This document shows positions 52,278-61,445 of a stretch of 64,000 bases of DNA, in pieces. The stretch lies in the NCBI RefSeq assembly GCF_000442275.2, contig NZ_KE557306.1:1150959-1214958 (forward strand). Direction: 5' to 3'. This DNA is from Litoreibacter arenae DSM 19593. Lineage in GTDB: Bacteria > Pseudomonadota > Alphaproteobacteria > Rhodobacterales > Rhodobacteraceae. How positions within the stretch are numbered: the first letter of the stretch is position 1; each line of letters opens with the position of its first letter. The translations under genes were made by a program, and so were the position numbers. A model generated the notes under the pieces. That model worked only from the letters and a program-made list of their open reading frames with translations. It had not been told where the DNA came from and did not search any database.

Positions 52278-54134
52278 CTACCGCGATGCGCTTTGCAGCA
52301 GCGGCGTGATGCGGCGCACTGTCGCGCGGCGGTTCTGGCGCTCGGCCTCCGGCGTGACGACCTTCAGATTGGCCTCGCCATAGCCCTGCACGATCATGTT
52401 CTCCGGCGGGACGTCAAAATACTCCGTCAGAGCAAGCGCCACGGACTCCGCGCGCCGGTCCGACAATGCCAGATTGTAGCCCGCCGCGCCCACCGCATCC
52501 GTGTGGCCTTCCACAAGGAACACCTCATTCGGGCTGTCTTCGATAAGCTGACGCATCGTCACGCCCAAATCGCGTAGCTCCTCAGCCTCGGACGCGCGAA
52601 TGGCGGCAGAGCCGGTATCGAACTGCACGGCGGACAGCTCAATCTCGGGGACAAGCTCGCGCACGGCGCGGATCTGGCGGATTTGTTGTAGAGTGAAGCG
52701 GCGCTCAAACACTACGTCCTGCTGCGCCTCTCCCTCCAATGCGCGGCGAAGATAGTCTAAGTCGGCATCCTCGGCGCGCTCAGGGCGACGTGTTGGCAGG
52801 GTCGATACATCGACAGGCTGTGCCTCGGTTGTGTCGTCGAACAGAACCACGCGGCGGCCATCGGGGAAAACACGTTCTCGGCGCAGCACCTGACCGTTAG
52901 CGGCGCGGATCGTCTCCACCTGCAAGCCATCGGGACGCGTCACAATGGTTCGGGTCGAGCCGTCATCAAAGGTGCGGGTGCGCACCTCGGAGCCGGGCCT
53001 GCGGATCAGCACATCATCATCCTTGAGAACCTGATAGTCGCCGTTGTCGCGGCGCACCACAACGCGGTCGCCGGAGTTGCTGACGACATCAGCGCCGTTA
53101 TCGACCAACTGGCTCAGCAGCGCGATACCTGCCGCACCAAGGGCGAACTTCTCGAAGTTGTTGAGGCCGCTGTCAGACTGGTCGGCAGTGGCAGCGGGGG
53201 CGGCCTGTGCGTTGGCGGACGTGTCGAAATCCTCCGAACTGGAGCGCACGTCCTCATCGGTGACGACCTGCGCCTCGACTTCTTCCATGCTCTCGTCGCC
53301 CTCTGCTGCGGTGGCGGCGACTTCTGGCGTCTCATTTGCCGCTTGCGTGCTTTCGGCGGTGTCTTCTTGGACGACCTGCTCGGCTTGTGCAGCGTCAGTT
53401 TGTGCAGCTTCGTCGGTGCCGTCAGCTGTGGCGCTCTCCTGCTGCTCTGGCGATGTTGCCGTCTCTGCGCTTGGCTCGGCTTCTGCTTCTGCCTCCGCTT
53501 CCGTCTCAGCCGCAACGTCGGGCTGCTCGGTAATAGCGTCGGCCTCGGGTTGAGCCTCCGTTTCAGGGTCATCGGCAGCAGTTTCTGCTGTCTCGGTCTG
53601 TGCAGGTTCCTCTGTCGGCTCCGCTGTATCGGTCTGAGCATCCGTCTCAGGGGCTGCTGCGTCCTGAGGCTCGTTTTCTTGAGCTTCAGGCGCCTCTTCT
53701 GCCTGCTCCGTCACTTCTGGCTCCGCTTCAGGTTCGGCAGCTGTTTCCGGTTCAGGTGGCTGTTCTTGCTGCGAGGTTTCGGTGCCCGTCTCAGCTTCGG
53801 CTTCCGATTCTGCCGCCACCTCAGGTTCGGGCTCAGGTTCGGGCTCAGCTACCGCCTCAGATTCCGCTTCCGTCTCGGCCTCTGCTGGAGATTCCGGAAC
53901 GATCGTCCCATCCGCGTTGATCGAAAACGGGGTTTCGATTCCGCCCTCGGCGTTCAGCGCAAGGGTGCCTTGGCTCACGCCATCAAGAAGGCTCTGGGCA
54001 CATACCATAGGCGCGCTGGCGGCCGCGCAGATTTCGGAGACCTGCTCTTCAGACAGGCCGGTCTGGGCAGAAGCCGGGGTGACGAGTGCCAGAGTCAGCG
54101 CCATGGCGGTCGATGTTTTGGCGATATGTTGCAT
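52278..54134 (-). CDS. OmpA-family protein with long acidic low-complexity region
   Basis: The 618-residue protein has a signal peptide (to about residue 23, ASAQ). A short conserved segment with two Cys follows (EICAAASAPMVCAQSL), then about 250 residues very rich in Glu, Ala, Pro and Thr (about 78-330). A YMGG/DUF-like beta region lies at about 345-450 (DGSTRTIVTRPDGLQVETIR). The C-terminal OmpA domain spans about 500-612 (FDTGSAAIRASEAEELRDLG, GHTDAVGAAGYNLALSDRRA). It should bind peptidoglycan and anchor the envelope. It lies alone between DUF1203 and VWA genes. Confidence 0.85.
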   Translation of the reverse strand: MQHIAKTSTAMALTLALVTPASAQTGLSEEQVSEICAAASAPMVCAQSLLDGVSQGTLALNAEGGIETPFSINADGTIVPESPAEAETEAESEAVAEPEPEPEPEVAAESEAEAETGTETSQQEQPPEPETAAEPEAEPEVTEQAEEAPEAQENEPQDAAAPETDAQTDTAEPTEEPAQTETAETAADDPETEAQPEADAITEQPDVAAETEAEAEAEAEPSAETATSPEQQESATADGTDEAAQTDAAQAEQVVQEDTAESTQAANETPEVAATAAEGDESMEEVEAQVVTDEDVRSSSEDFDTSANAQAAPAATADQSDSGLNNFEKFALGAAGIALLSQLVDNGADVVSNSGDRVVVRRDNGDYQVLKDDDVLIRRPGSEVRTRTFDDGSTRTIVTRPDGLQVETIRAANGQVLRRERVFPDGRRVVLFDDTTEAQPVDVSTLPTRRPERAEDADLDYLRRALEGEAQQDVVFERRFTLQQIRQIRAVRELVPEIELSAVQFDTGSAAIRASEAEELRDLGVTMRQLIEDSPNEVFLVEGHTDAVGAAGYNLALSDRRAESVALALTEYFDVPPENMIVQGYGEANLKVVTPEAERQNRRATVRRITPLLQSASR

Positions 54135-54212
54135 CGTTTCGAAGTCCTTATGTGGTCGGAATCGTAGACAAACCCGCGAATAGCAGACGGGGTTCCATGC
54201 CGACCGCGACGA

Positions 54213-55469
54213 TCAGCGGTCTATTGCCAGTAACAGCCTGTCCTTCTCGCCCGCGTCATCAGGGCGCGATATTGCCTCAGCCAGCCCTTCGAGTGCTGCG
54301 ATGTTATGACCTGCGCGGAAGCTGTCGACATGGGGCAGCATCACCCTGATCCCGCGCGCCTTGGGCGCGAATTCCTCCCAGCGGAGAAGCGGGTTCAGCC
54401 AGATGACCTTGCGCGCGCTCAGACGCAGGCGGCGCATTTCATGCGCCAACGCTTCGGGGTCGTCTCGGTCCAAACCATCGGTTATCAGCAAAACCACCGC
54501 GCCCGATCCCATCACCCTGCGTGACCAGTCGCGGTTGAACTGGTGCAGGCAGGTGCCGATTCTGGTCCCGCCCTCCCAGTCCTGCGCCTGCGCCCCCGCC
54601 GCCGCCAGCGCCGCGTCAACGTCGCGGGTGGCCAGATGCCGGGTAATGTTGGTCAGGCGTGTGCCGAAGGTGAAAGCGTGGATTTTTGCCCAACCCGCGC
54701 CCTTTTCGTTGCTGACCGCGTGCAGGAAGTGCAGCACCGCACGGGAGTACTGGGACATAGAGCCGGAAATGTCGCATAGCGCGACAAGATTGGGCCAGCG
54801 CTGACGGCGGGCTTTCAAAGCGAAGTTTTGCATCTCGCCGCCTTGCCGCATGGCCGCGCGCAAGGTGGCGGGGCCGTCGATCAACGTGCCGTTGGGGTTC
54901 AGGCGGGTGCGGCGGGACACCAGAGGCTTCACAGGCAGGGTCAGCTTGGCCAGCATCCGCTTGGCGGCCGCCATCTCTGCATTGCTCATCTGTTCGAAAT
55001 CGAGACTGCGCAGCCGCTCCTCACTGGACATGGTGCGGGAGGCGTCGATCTCGATCTCCGTTCCCTGCTCTTCATCTTCGGGCAGGTCGAGGTCGCGGTT
55101 GATCCCGTCGAGCAAGGCTTCCGCCGCGCGTTTCTCGGCCGCTTTGGGCTTTTGCGCCTCGTTCACCCCCCGTACCATCGGGCTGAGGGCTGCGATCATA
55201 TGCTCCAGATAGCGCGGATCACGCCAGAACAGCCGGAAGACCTGCGCGAATGTGGCGCGGTGCTCCGGTCGGGACACGAAACAGGCTTGCAGCACATAGT
55301 AAAAGTCGTGCTTTCGGGTGAACCCCACCGCCTCGACCGCGCGGATGGCATCGACGACGCGGCCCGTGCCGACAGGGATACCTGCCGCCCGCAACGCACG
55401 GGCGAACCATGTGATATTGTCGGCAAGTTTGCCGTCTTCGGGGATATCGAGGGGGAGGTATTCGGCCAT
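54213..55469 (-). CDS. CoxE-like VWA domain protein
   Basis: The 418-residue protein is a VWA_CoxE family member. After a helical N-terminal region (NITWFARALRAAGIPVGTGR) it has a VWA domain with the MIDAS start LVALCDISGSMSQYSRAVLH, TFGTRLTNITRHLA and LLITDGLDRDDPEALAHEM. CoxE works with the MoxR-type AAA ATPase CoxD in maturing the Mo/Cu site of CO dehydrogenase and relatives. The AAA gene lies two genes upstream on the same strand, separated only by the PPC-like gene. Confidence 0.88.
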   Translation of the reverse strand: MAEYLPLDIPEDGKLADNITWFARALRAAGIPVGTGRVVDAIRAVEAVGFTRKHDFYYVLQACFVSRPEHRATFAQVFRLFWRDPRYLEHMIAALSPMVRGVNEAQKPKAAEKRAAEALLDGINRDLDLPEDEEQGTEIEIDASRTMSSEERLRSLDFEQMSNAEMAAAKRMLAKLTLPVKPLVSRRTRLNPNGTLIDGPATLRAAMRQGGEMQNFALKARRQRWPNLVALCDISGSMSQYSRAVLHFLHAVSNEKGAGWAKIHAFTFGTRLTNITRHLATRDVDAALAAAGAQAQDWEGGTRIGTCLHQFNRDWSRRVMGSGAVVLLITDGLDRDDPEALAHEMRRLRLSARKVIWLNPLLRWEEFAPKARGIRVMLPHVDSFRAGHNIAALEGLAEAISRPDDAGEKDRLLLAIDR

Positions 55470-55477
55470 TACGCGCG

Positions 55478-56164
55478 TCAGCCCGGCGGGACCACTGCCA
55501 GTTCGTAGCTACTGTTGCCCACAGAATAAATCGTGTGAACCTTGAGATAAATCCGGTCGCGAAGATCAGTTGTCACGTCCAAATATTTTGCCCCGTTCGA
55601 CGTTTTGATCCAGCCAACATGCTCTTCCCGCGTGTTGTAGAGCTCCACACGAACCTCGTACCCATTCACATGTTTGAGCATGAGCTGACTACCAACCACC
55701 CCCTCATCCGGCACCGCCATGACGAACCAGTCGGGTTGGTCCTTTGTCACTGTTCCCTTCACGCGCTGCGCGTATGAAATTGCGTTCGCCACTCTCGCAT
55801 CATCATTCGGCTCGTCTTCGTCGACGACGCCACCCTCTTGAATGGTGACCGGCGCGCGGGGCGGAGGATTGCTGCGCCGCTCATCCTGCTCGGAACGGGA
55901 CGAGGCATCTTCCCTTGCTGTCTCAATCGGCATAATCACCGCAGTTTTCTCCTTCACAAACAGCGGAAGCGATAGGAACGCTGCCCCGACCAGAAACACC
56001 AGCAGACCTGCCGAGGAGCTTTCAAACTTCAATCCGAACAGCTCAATTTTCGCTGCACCTTCCGGTTTGGGGCGCAAAAGCAAGTAGAGGCCGACGCCAG
56101 CAAAGACGGCTCCTGCGATCATCAAGATAATCAATTTTGTGCCGTCGAGGGTTTCGAAATTCAT
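55478..56164 (-). CDS. Two-helix membrane protein with PPC-like domain
   Basis: The 228-residue protein has membrane helices at about 10-30 and 53-69. A charged linker rich in Arg/Glu/Ser and Pro follows. The C-terminal beta-sandwich is of the bacterial pre-peptidase (PPC) type, opening with DEDEPNDDARVANAISYAQR and containing KDQPDWFVMAVPD. It lies between the MoxR and VWA genes in the same direction, 8 nt before the VWA gene. PPC domains usually occur in secreted enzymes, so this placement is unusual. Confidence 0.7.
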   Translation of the reverse strand: MNFETLDGTKLIILMIAGAVFAGVGLYLLLRPKPEGAAKIELFGLKFESSSAGLLVFLVGAAFLSLPLFVKEKTAVIMPIETAREDASSRSEQDERRSNPPPRAPVTIQEGGVVDEDEPNDDARVANAISYAQRVKGTVTKDQPDWFVMAVPDEGVVGSQLMLKHVNGYEVRVELYNTREEHVGWIKTSNGAKYLDVTTDLRDRIYLKVHTIYSVGNSSYELAVVPPG

Positions 56165-56222
56165 GGGCCCTCCCGCTGAAAACTGTTCCTATCTTACCCC
56201 TGATACCGATTTCACGCCAGTT

Positions 56223-57134
56223 TTACGCGTCAGCTAACTCGGCGCGGACTTCGTCGAGGATGCGCTTGGCCTCGGAGCCCTGAATTTTCTGGATGTCGTC
56301 CTGATATTTCAGGATCGCGCCCAGCGTGTCAGCGATGACTTCCGGCGACATGGAGAGCACATCCAGCGCCAACAAGCACTTAGCCCAGTCGATTGTCTCC
56401 GCGACACCGGGGGCCTTGAACAGATCCTCGGTTCGAAGCTTTTGAACGAAGCCTACGATTTCTCGGCTCAGGGTTTCTTTCGCCTCCGGGGCACGGGCGC
56501 TGAGGATCGCCATCTCACGCTCGAAGTCAGGATAGTCGACCCAGTGATAGAGGCAGCGGCGCTTTAGCGCATCGTGTACCTCCCGCGTGCGGTTGGAGGT
56601 CAGGATCACGATCGGCGGCTCGGCGGCCTTGATGGTGCCCAGCTCGGGGATGGTGACCTGAAAGTCCGACAGCGCCTCCATCAGGAACGCCTCAAACGGG
56701 GCGTCGGTGCGGTCCAGCTCGTCGATCAGCAGCACGGGCGGGCCACCTTCCTGTGGCTGCATGGCCTCCAGCAGCGGGCGGGCGGTCAGGTAGTCATCCG
56801 AGAACAGCTCCGCCTGCAAGGCATCGCGGTCGGTGGTGCCGGTCGCTTCAGCGGTGCGGATGGCGACCATCTGCGCGGGGAAGTTCCACTCGTAGACTGC
56901 GGACGCCGCGTCCAGCCCTTCGTAGCATTGCAGCCGGATCAGGCGGCGGCCAAGCCCTGCTGCGATGGCCTTGGCTATTTCTGTCTTGCCGGTCCCGGCC
57001 TCCCCTTCCAGAAACATCGGGCGGCCCAGCTTGAGCGCGAGGAAGACCACTGTCCCAAGCGCCCGGCCGCAGATGTAGTCCTGCCCTGCCAGAAGCGAGA
57101 TGGTATCGTCGATGGACTGGGGCAGTTTGGTCAT
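56223..57134 (-). CDS. MoxR-family AAA+ ATPase (CoxD-like)
   Basis: The 303-residue protein has Walker A (EGEAGTGKTEIAKAIA), Walker B (VLLIDELDRTDAPFEAFLM), sensor 1 (IVILTSNRTREVHDAL) and the arginine-finger region LKRRCLYHWVDYPD. This is the CoxD branch of MoxR ATPases, which remodel protein complexes, here probably with the VWA partner to mature a molybdoenzyme. The ATG at 57134 (MTKLPQSIDDTIS) is preferred; the longer frame reads through the promoter region shared with gcdH. Confidence 0.9.
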   Translation of the reverse strand: MTKLPQSIDDTISLLAGQDYICGRALGTVVFLALKLGRPMFLEGEAGTGKTEIAKAIAAGLGRRLIRLQCYEGLDAASAVYEWNFPAQMVAIRTAEATGTTDRDALQAELFSDDYLTARPLLEAMQPQEGGPPVLLIDELDRTDAPFEAFLMEALSDFQVTIPELGTIKAAEPPIVILTSNRTREVHDALKRRCLYHWVDYPDFEREMAILSARAPEAKETLSREIVGFVQKLRTEDLFKAPGVAETIDWAKCLLALDVLSMSPEVIADTLGAILKYQDDIQKIQGSEAKRILDEVRAELADA

Positions 57135-57247
57135 GGGTGTCTCCTCACATGCGACATAGCTGCATCTGAGAGCAGCGCCGTCAAGCATTGCCCCGCGCAA
57201 GAGCGGGCGATAGGCTGCGCGCAAGCTTTGCCAATGGAGATGCCCCC

Positions 57248-58468
57248 ATGAACGTCACCACACCGATATCCGCCAAAGATGCCCCCGACATGGCCCGCTT
57301 TGACTGGGAAGACCCCTTCCGTCTGGAAGACCAGTTGACCGAAGACGAGCGCATGTTGCGCGACGCGGCGCGCAGTTTTGCCGATGCGGAACTTGCGCCG
57401 AAAGTCATTCAAGCCAACCGCGAAGAAACCGTCGATCCGGGCATTTTCAAAGCGATGGGCCAAGCGGGTCTTTTGGGCCTGACTTTGCCCGAGAAATATG
57501 GCGGGCTTGGCGCGTCCTACGTGACCTACGGGCTGGTCGCGCGCGAAATCGAGCGGGTGGATTCCGGTTACCGCTCGATGATGTCGGTGCAGTCCTCGCT
57601 GGTGATGTATCCTATCTACGCTTACGGCTCCGAAGAGCAGCGGCAGAAATACCTGCCCGGATTGGCTGCGGGCGACCTAATCGGCTGTTTCGGCTTGACC
57701 GAGCCTGATGCAGGCTCCGACCCTGCGGGGATGAAAACCACAGCCAAGAAAACCGACACAGGCTACGTGCTGAACGGGTCGAAAATGTGGATCTCAAACG
57801 CGCCCTTTGCGGATGTGTTCGTGGTCTGGGCCAAGTCAGAGGCACATGGCGGCAAGATTCGCGGCTTCGTGCTGGAAAAAGGCATGGACGGACTGTCCGC
57901 GCCGAAGATCGGCGGCAAGCTGTCGCTGCGGGCGTCGACCACGGGCGAGATCGTCATGAAGGATGTGGCGGTGGGCGAAGACGCCCTGCTGCCGAATGTC
58001 GAGGGGCTGAAAGGCCCGTTCGGCTGCCTCAATCGTGCCCGCTACGGTATTGCGTGGGGTGTTCTGGGCGCGGCCGAGTTCTGCATGCAGGCCGCCCGCC
58101 AATACGGGTTGGACCGCAAGCAGTTCAACAAGCCGCTGGCGCAGACGCAGCTTTATCAGAAGAAACTGGCGGATATGCTGACGGAGATTTCGCTGGGGCT
58201 GCAAGCCGCGCTGCGCGTAGGCCGTCTGATGGACGAGGGACGCGCCGCGCCGGAAATGATCTCCATCGTGAAACGCAACAATTGTGGCAAGGCGCTGGAT
58301 ATGGCGCGAATGTCGCGGGACATGCATGGCGGCAACGGCATTCAGGAGGACTACCAGATCATGCGCCATATGGTGAACCTCGAAACGGTGAACACCTATG
58401 AAGGCACGCATGACGTCCATGCCCTGATTCTGGGACGGGCGGTGACCGGGCTTCAGGCGTTCTTCTGA
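57248..58468 (+). CDS. gcdH: Glutaryl-CoA dehydrogenase
   Basis: The 406-residue acyl-CoA dehydrogenase has [20 protein letters not shown] (FAD-binding), [36 protein letters not shown] and the C-terminal [20 protein letters not shown]. It ends with [20 protein letters not shown], which carries the catalytic Glu. This combination closely follows glutaryl-CoA dehydrogenase, which oxidises and decarboxylates glutaryl-CoA to crotonyl-CoA in lysine and tryptophan breakdown. A terminator follows. Confidence 0.94.
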   Translation: MNVTTPISAKDAPDMARFDWEDPFRLEDQLTEDERMLRDAARSFADAELAPKVIQANREETVDPGIFKAMGQAGLLGLTLPEKYGGLGASYVTYGLVAREIERVDSGYRSMMSVQSSLVMYPIYAYGSEEQRQKYLPGLAAGDLIGCFGLTEPDAGSDPAGMKTTAKKTDTGYVLNGSKMWISNAPFADVFVVWAKSEAHGGKIRGFVLEKGMDGLSAPKIGGKLSLRASTTGEIVMKDVAVGEDALLPNVEGLKGPFGCLNRARYGIAWGVLGAAEFCMQAARQYGLDRKQFNKPLAQTQLYQKKLADMLTEISLGLQAALRVGRLMDEGRAAPEMISIVKRNNCGKALDMARMSRDMHGGNGIQEDYQIMRHMVNLETVNTYEGTHDVHALILGRAVTGLQAFF

Positions 58469-58496
58469 GCCCAGCTATCCAGAGACACGACTGATT

Positions 58497-58522
58497 GGCG
58501 GCCTTTCGGGGCCGCCTTTTTC
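58497..58522 (+). terminator. Terminator after gcdH
   Basis: Arms GGCGGCC / GGCCGCC with a TTTCGG loop, followed by TTTTTCTTT; 28 nt after the stop. Confidence 0.93.
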
Positions 58523-58559
58523 TTTGTCGGCGGCTTCTCGTCGTATTCTGATCTTTTTA

Positions 58560-58613
58560 GTCAGAAACACTTGCATCCTCTGACAAATATAGTAACCAAT
58601 AAAAACAGTCAGA
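58560..58613 (+). promoter_or_regulatory. Candidate iron-responsive operator/promoter of fbpA
   Basis: Three copies of one hexamer occur in this AT-rich stretch: GTCAGA at 58560-58565, its complement TCTGAC at 58579-58584 and GTCAGA at 58608-58613. They precede a ferric-iron uptake gene by 26-79 nt. They may be half-sites for an iron-responsive regulator such as IscR, RirA or another Rhodobacterales factor; I cannot say which. Confidence 0.4.
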
Positions 58614-58638
58614 AATAACAACCCGATGGACGGACCTT

Positions 58639-59661
58639 ATGACCAAAACTCCACTCACGCTTTCTCTGCTGATCGCCGCCACGTTCGGCGCAGCCTTGCC
58701 CGCGCTCGCAGAAGGTGAGCTAAACCTCTATTCCTCGCGCCACTATGACACCGACGAAAAGCTCTATTCCGACTTCACCGAGGCCACTGGCATCACGATC
58801 AACCGCATCGAAGGCAAGGGCGACGAGCTGATCACCCGCATCGAGGCCGAAGGGGCGAACTCCCCTGCCGACGTGCTGTTGACCGTCGACACCTCCCGAC
58901 TGGAGCGCGCGAAGAATGCGGGTATCTTGCAATCGATCGACAGCGATGTGCTGGAAGAAAAAGTGCCGTCCAACCTGCAAGACAGCGACAACCAGTGGTT
59001 CGGATTCTCGCAGCGGGCGCGGATCATCTTCTACGACAAAAACGCCGTAGAAAACCCGCCACAAACCTACGCGGCGCTGGCTGACCCTACCTATAAAGGT
59101 CAGGTTTGCATCCGGTCTTCCACGAACACCTACAACCAGACCCTGCTGGCCTCGATCATCGAAAACGACGGTGAAGAAGCTGCGACAGCATGGGCCCAGG
59201 GCGTGGTCGACAACATGGCCCGCGCACCGCAAGGCGGGGATACCGACCAGTTGCGCGGCATCGTATCCGGTGAATGCGCCATCGCAGTCGGCAACACCTA
59301 TTACTTCGCCCGCGCCATGGCGCAGGATGTGGATGGCGTATCGGCTGATATTGACAAGATCGGCTGGGTCTTCCCCGACCAAGAGGGTAACGGCGCGCAT
59401 GTGAACCTGTCGGGTGGAGGTGTGGCGGCCAATGCACCGAACAAGGAAAACGCGGTCAAGTTCCTCGAATACCTCGTCTCCGACTCCGCGCAGAAGTATT
59501 TTGCAGGCGGTAACGACGAATTTCCCGTCGTGGAAGGCGTCGAGACGACCTCTGCGGTGCAAAGCCTTGGCGAATTCAAAGCCGACGATGTGGACCTGTC
59601 CGCTGTGGCCAAGAAACTGCCGAAGGCCTTGGAAATCTTCAACCAAGTTGGTTGGGAATAA
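58639..59661 (+). CDS. fbpA: Fe(3+) ABC transporter substrate-binding protein
   Basis: The 340-residue periplasmic protein has a signal peptide (MTKTPLTLSLLIAATFGAAL... to ALAE). The ferric-binding fold is ELNLYSSRHYDTDEKLYSDF, RIEAEGANSPADVLLTVDTS, PTYKGQVCIRSSTNTYNQTL. The iron-ligand tyrosine pair lies in VGNTYYFARAMAQ. It delivers Fe3+ to the inner-membrane permease encoded convergently downstream. No ATPase gene is seen here. Confidence 0.94.
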   Translation: MTKTPLTLSLLIAATFGAALPALAEGELNLYSSRHYDTDEKLYSDFTEATGITINRIEGKGDELITRIEAEGANSPADVLLTVDTSRLERAKNAGILQSIDSDVLEEKVPSNLQDSDNQWFGFSQRARIIFYDKNAVENPPQTYAALADPTYKGQVCIRSSTNTYNQTLLASIIENDGEEAATAWAQGVVDNMARAPQGGDTDQLRGIVSGECAIAVGNTYYFARAMAQDVDGVSADIDKIGWVFPDQEGNGAHVNLSGGGVAANAPNKENAVKFLEYLVSDSAQKYFAGGNDEFPVVEGVETTSAVQSLGEFKADDVDLSAVAKKLPKALEIFNQVGWE

Positions 59662-59689
59662 GTCTCCCGACATTCCCGGCTACTGGGGG

Positions 59690-59722
59690 AAAGGCGCGAT
59701 GGGCAACCCACCGCGCCTTTTC
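59690..59722. terminator. Terminator between fbpA and the convergent permease gene
   Basis: Arms AAAGGCGCG / CGCGCCTTT extended by TGGG/CCCA form a stem with A-rich left and T-rich right flank. It can serve both strands. Confidence 0.88.
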
Positions 59723-59733
59723 TCATGGGCGGG

Positions 59734-61380
59734 TTAGCGGCGGCGCACCTGACGGCAGATCAGAATGACCGGCAACAGCCCGATAGCCACGATCACCAGC
59801 GACGGCACCGCCGCGCCCTCCAGCCGCTCATCCGATGCCAGCCGGTAAGCCTGCACGGCGAGCGTGTCGAAGTTGAACGGGCGCAGAATCAACGTTGCAG
59901 GCAGTTCTTTCATCACATCGACGAACACGATCAGCAGCGCGGTCAAAAGGCTGGGTTTAAGGATCGGGAAATGCACCCGCCGCAAGGTGCCGAACGCGGT
60001 CTGCCCAAGCGCGCGTGATGCCATGTCCATATTCGCGTTCACCGCCACCTGCCCGCCCTCATACGCGCCCAAGGCGGCGGCAAGGAAGCGGATCATATAG
60101 GCCGCGACCAGCAACCAGATAGAGCCGGTCACCAGCAATCCGGTCGAGATGTCGAACGTCGCCCGCATCCACGCATCCAGCGCGTTATCGAAATTGGCGA
60201 AAGGCACCATCAGACCCACGGCGATCACCCCGCCCGGCACCGCATAGCCAAGTCGCGCAATGGAGGTGGATATGCGCGACAGCGGGCCATCATCCAGCCG
60301 TTGAAGGTAGCCCAGCGTGACCGCTGCTGCGACCGTGACGAGCGCAGCGACCCCCGCCAGCGTCACCGAGTTCAGGGCAAAGTCCCTGTAGCGCGCCGAA
60401 AGCAGGTTTTGCTCCCCACCCAACCCCATGATGACCAGCGCAATCGCCGGAAGCACCCAGCCGAACAGCACGGGGATGACGCAAAGCAGCATCGCCCCCC
60501 ACTTCGCCCAGCCGGTAAGCTGGATGGGTGCCATCGGCTCCTGACGCTTGCCGCCGTGGTATTTCGCACGTCCACGGGTCGAGCGTTCAAGGACCGCCAG
60601 CACCAGCGCCACCGACAAAATCCCAAGCGCCAGTTGCGCGGCCCCTGCCCTGTCGCCCAGCGAAAACCAGCTTGTGTAGATGCCCGTGGCAAAGGTTTGG
60701 ACGCCGAAATAGGCGACGGTTCCGAAATCCGCGATCGTCTCCATCACCGCCAGCAAGACGCCCGATGCAATCGCGGGGCGCGCCATCGGGATCGAGACAC
60801 GCAAGAACGCCTGCCATGGCGTTTTACCCAACGCCCGTGCGGCCAGAAACGACGTGGCGCTTTGTTGAAGGAAAGCCGCCCGCGCCAGAAGGTAGACGTA
60901 GGGATAGAGCACAAGGATCAGCATCACCGCCGCCCCGCCAAGGGACCGGATTTCCGGAAACCAGTAGTCGCGCGGCCCCCATCCCGTCACGTCGCGCAGC
61001 GTCGACTGGACGATGCCGGGATGGTCCAGAATATGGGTGTAGGCATAAGCCAGCACATAGGCAGGGAATGCCAGCGGGATGACCAGCGCAATTTCCAGCA
61101 ACTTCCGCCCCGGAAACTCCGTCATGGTCACCAGCCACGCAGCGCCGGTGCCGATCATCAGCGTCCCGACCGAGACCAGCAGGACCAGAAAGGCGGTCGT
61201 CCGCGTGTAGCGTCCCAAGACCGTGTCGGCCAGATGCTCCAGCGTATCACTGCCGCCCGTCACTGCCGCCAAGGCTACGGCGACCATCGGAAGAAGACAC
61301 ACAGCCGCAAGCACAACCGCAGCGCGGCGTAGGCTTTTGGGACCGGAGATGGTCTGGCGGGAACGTGAAAGGCTCAACAT
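59734..61380 (-). CDS. fbpB: Ferric iron ABC transporter permease (two fused domains)
   Basis: The 548-residue inner-membrane protein has about 12 helices in two permease halves. The ATPase-contacting loops are LGKTPWQAFLRVSIPMARPA in the first half (about residue 180) and LGQTAFGTLRRVHFPILKPS in the second (about 470). This is the FbpB/SfuB type that moves Fe3+ delivered by FbpA. It is oriented against fbpA and shares a terminator with it. It probably has its own promoter near 61380-61440. Confidence 0.93.
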   Translation of the reverse strand: MLSLSRSRQTISGPKSLRRAAVVLAAVCLLPMVAVALAAVTGGSDTLEHLADTVLGRYTRTTAFLVLLVSVGTLMIGTGAAWLVTMTEFPGRKLLEIALVIPLAFPAYVLAYAYTHILDHPGIVQSTLRDVTGWGPRDYWFPEIRSLGGAAVMLILVLYPYVYLLARAAFLQQSATSFLAARALGKTPWQAFLRVSIPMARPAIASGVLLAVMETIADFGTVAYFGVQTFATGIYTSWFSLGDRAGAAQLALGILSVALVLAVLERSTRGRAKYHGGKRQEPMAPIQLTGWAKWGAMLLCVIPVLFGWVLPAIALVIMGLGGEQNLLSARYRDFALNSVTLAGVAALVTVAAAVTLGYLQRLDDGPLSRISTSIARLGYAVPGGVIAVGLMVPFANFDNALDAWMRATFDISTGLLVTGSIWLLVAAYMIRFLAAALGAYEGGQVAVNANMDMASRALGQTAFGTLRRVHFPILKPSLLTALLIVFVDVMKELPATLILRPFNFDTLAVQAYRLASDERLEGAAVPSLVIVAIGLLPVILICRQVRRR

Positions 61381-61445
61381 GGCCCCCTGTCTCTACAAGC
61401 GCGAGCGGGCGATGGAAAGCGAAGACCTATGGAAACGCTCAGGCT

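Noticed and set aside
53343-54167. 274-codon Leu/Phe/Cys-rich plus-strand frame
   Set aside because: Antisense of the Glu/Ala/Pro-rich part of the OmpA-type gene; it looks hydrophobic only because of complementary codons.
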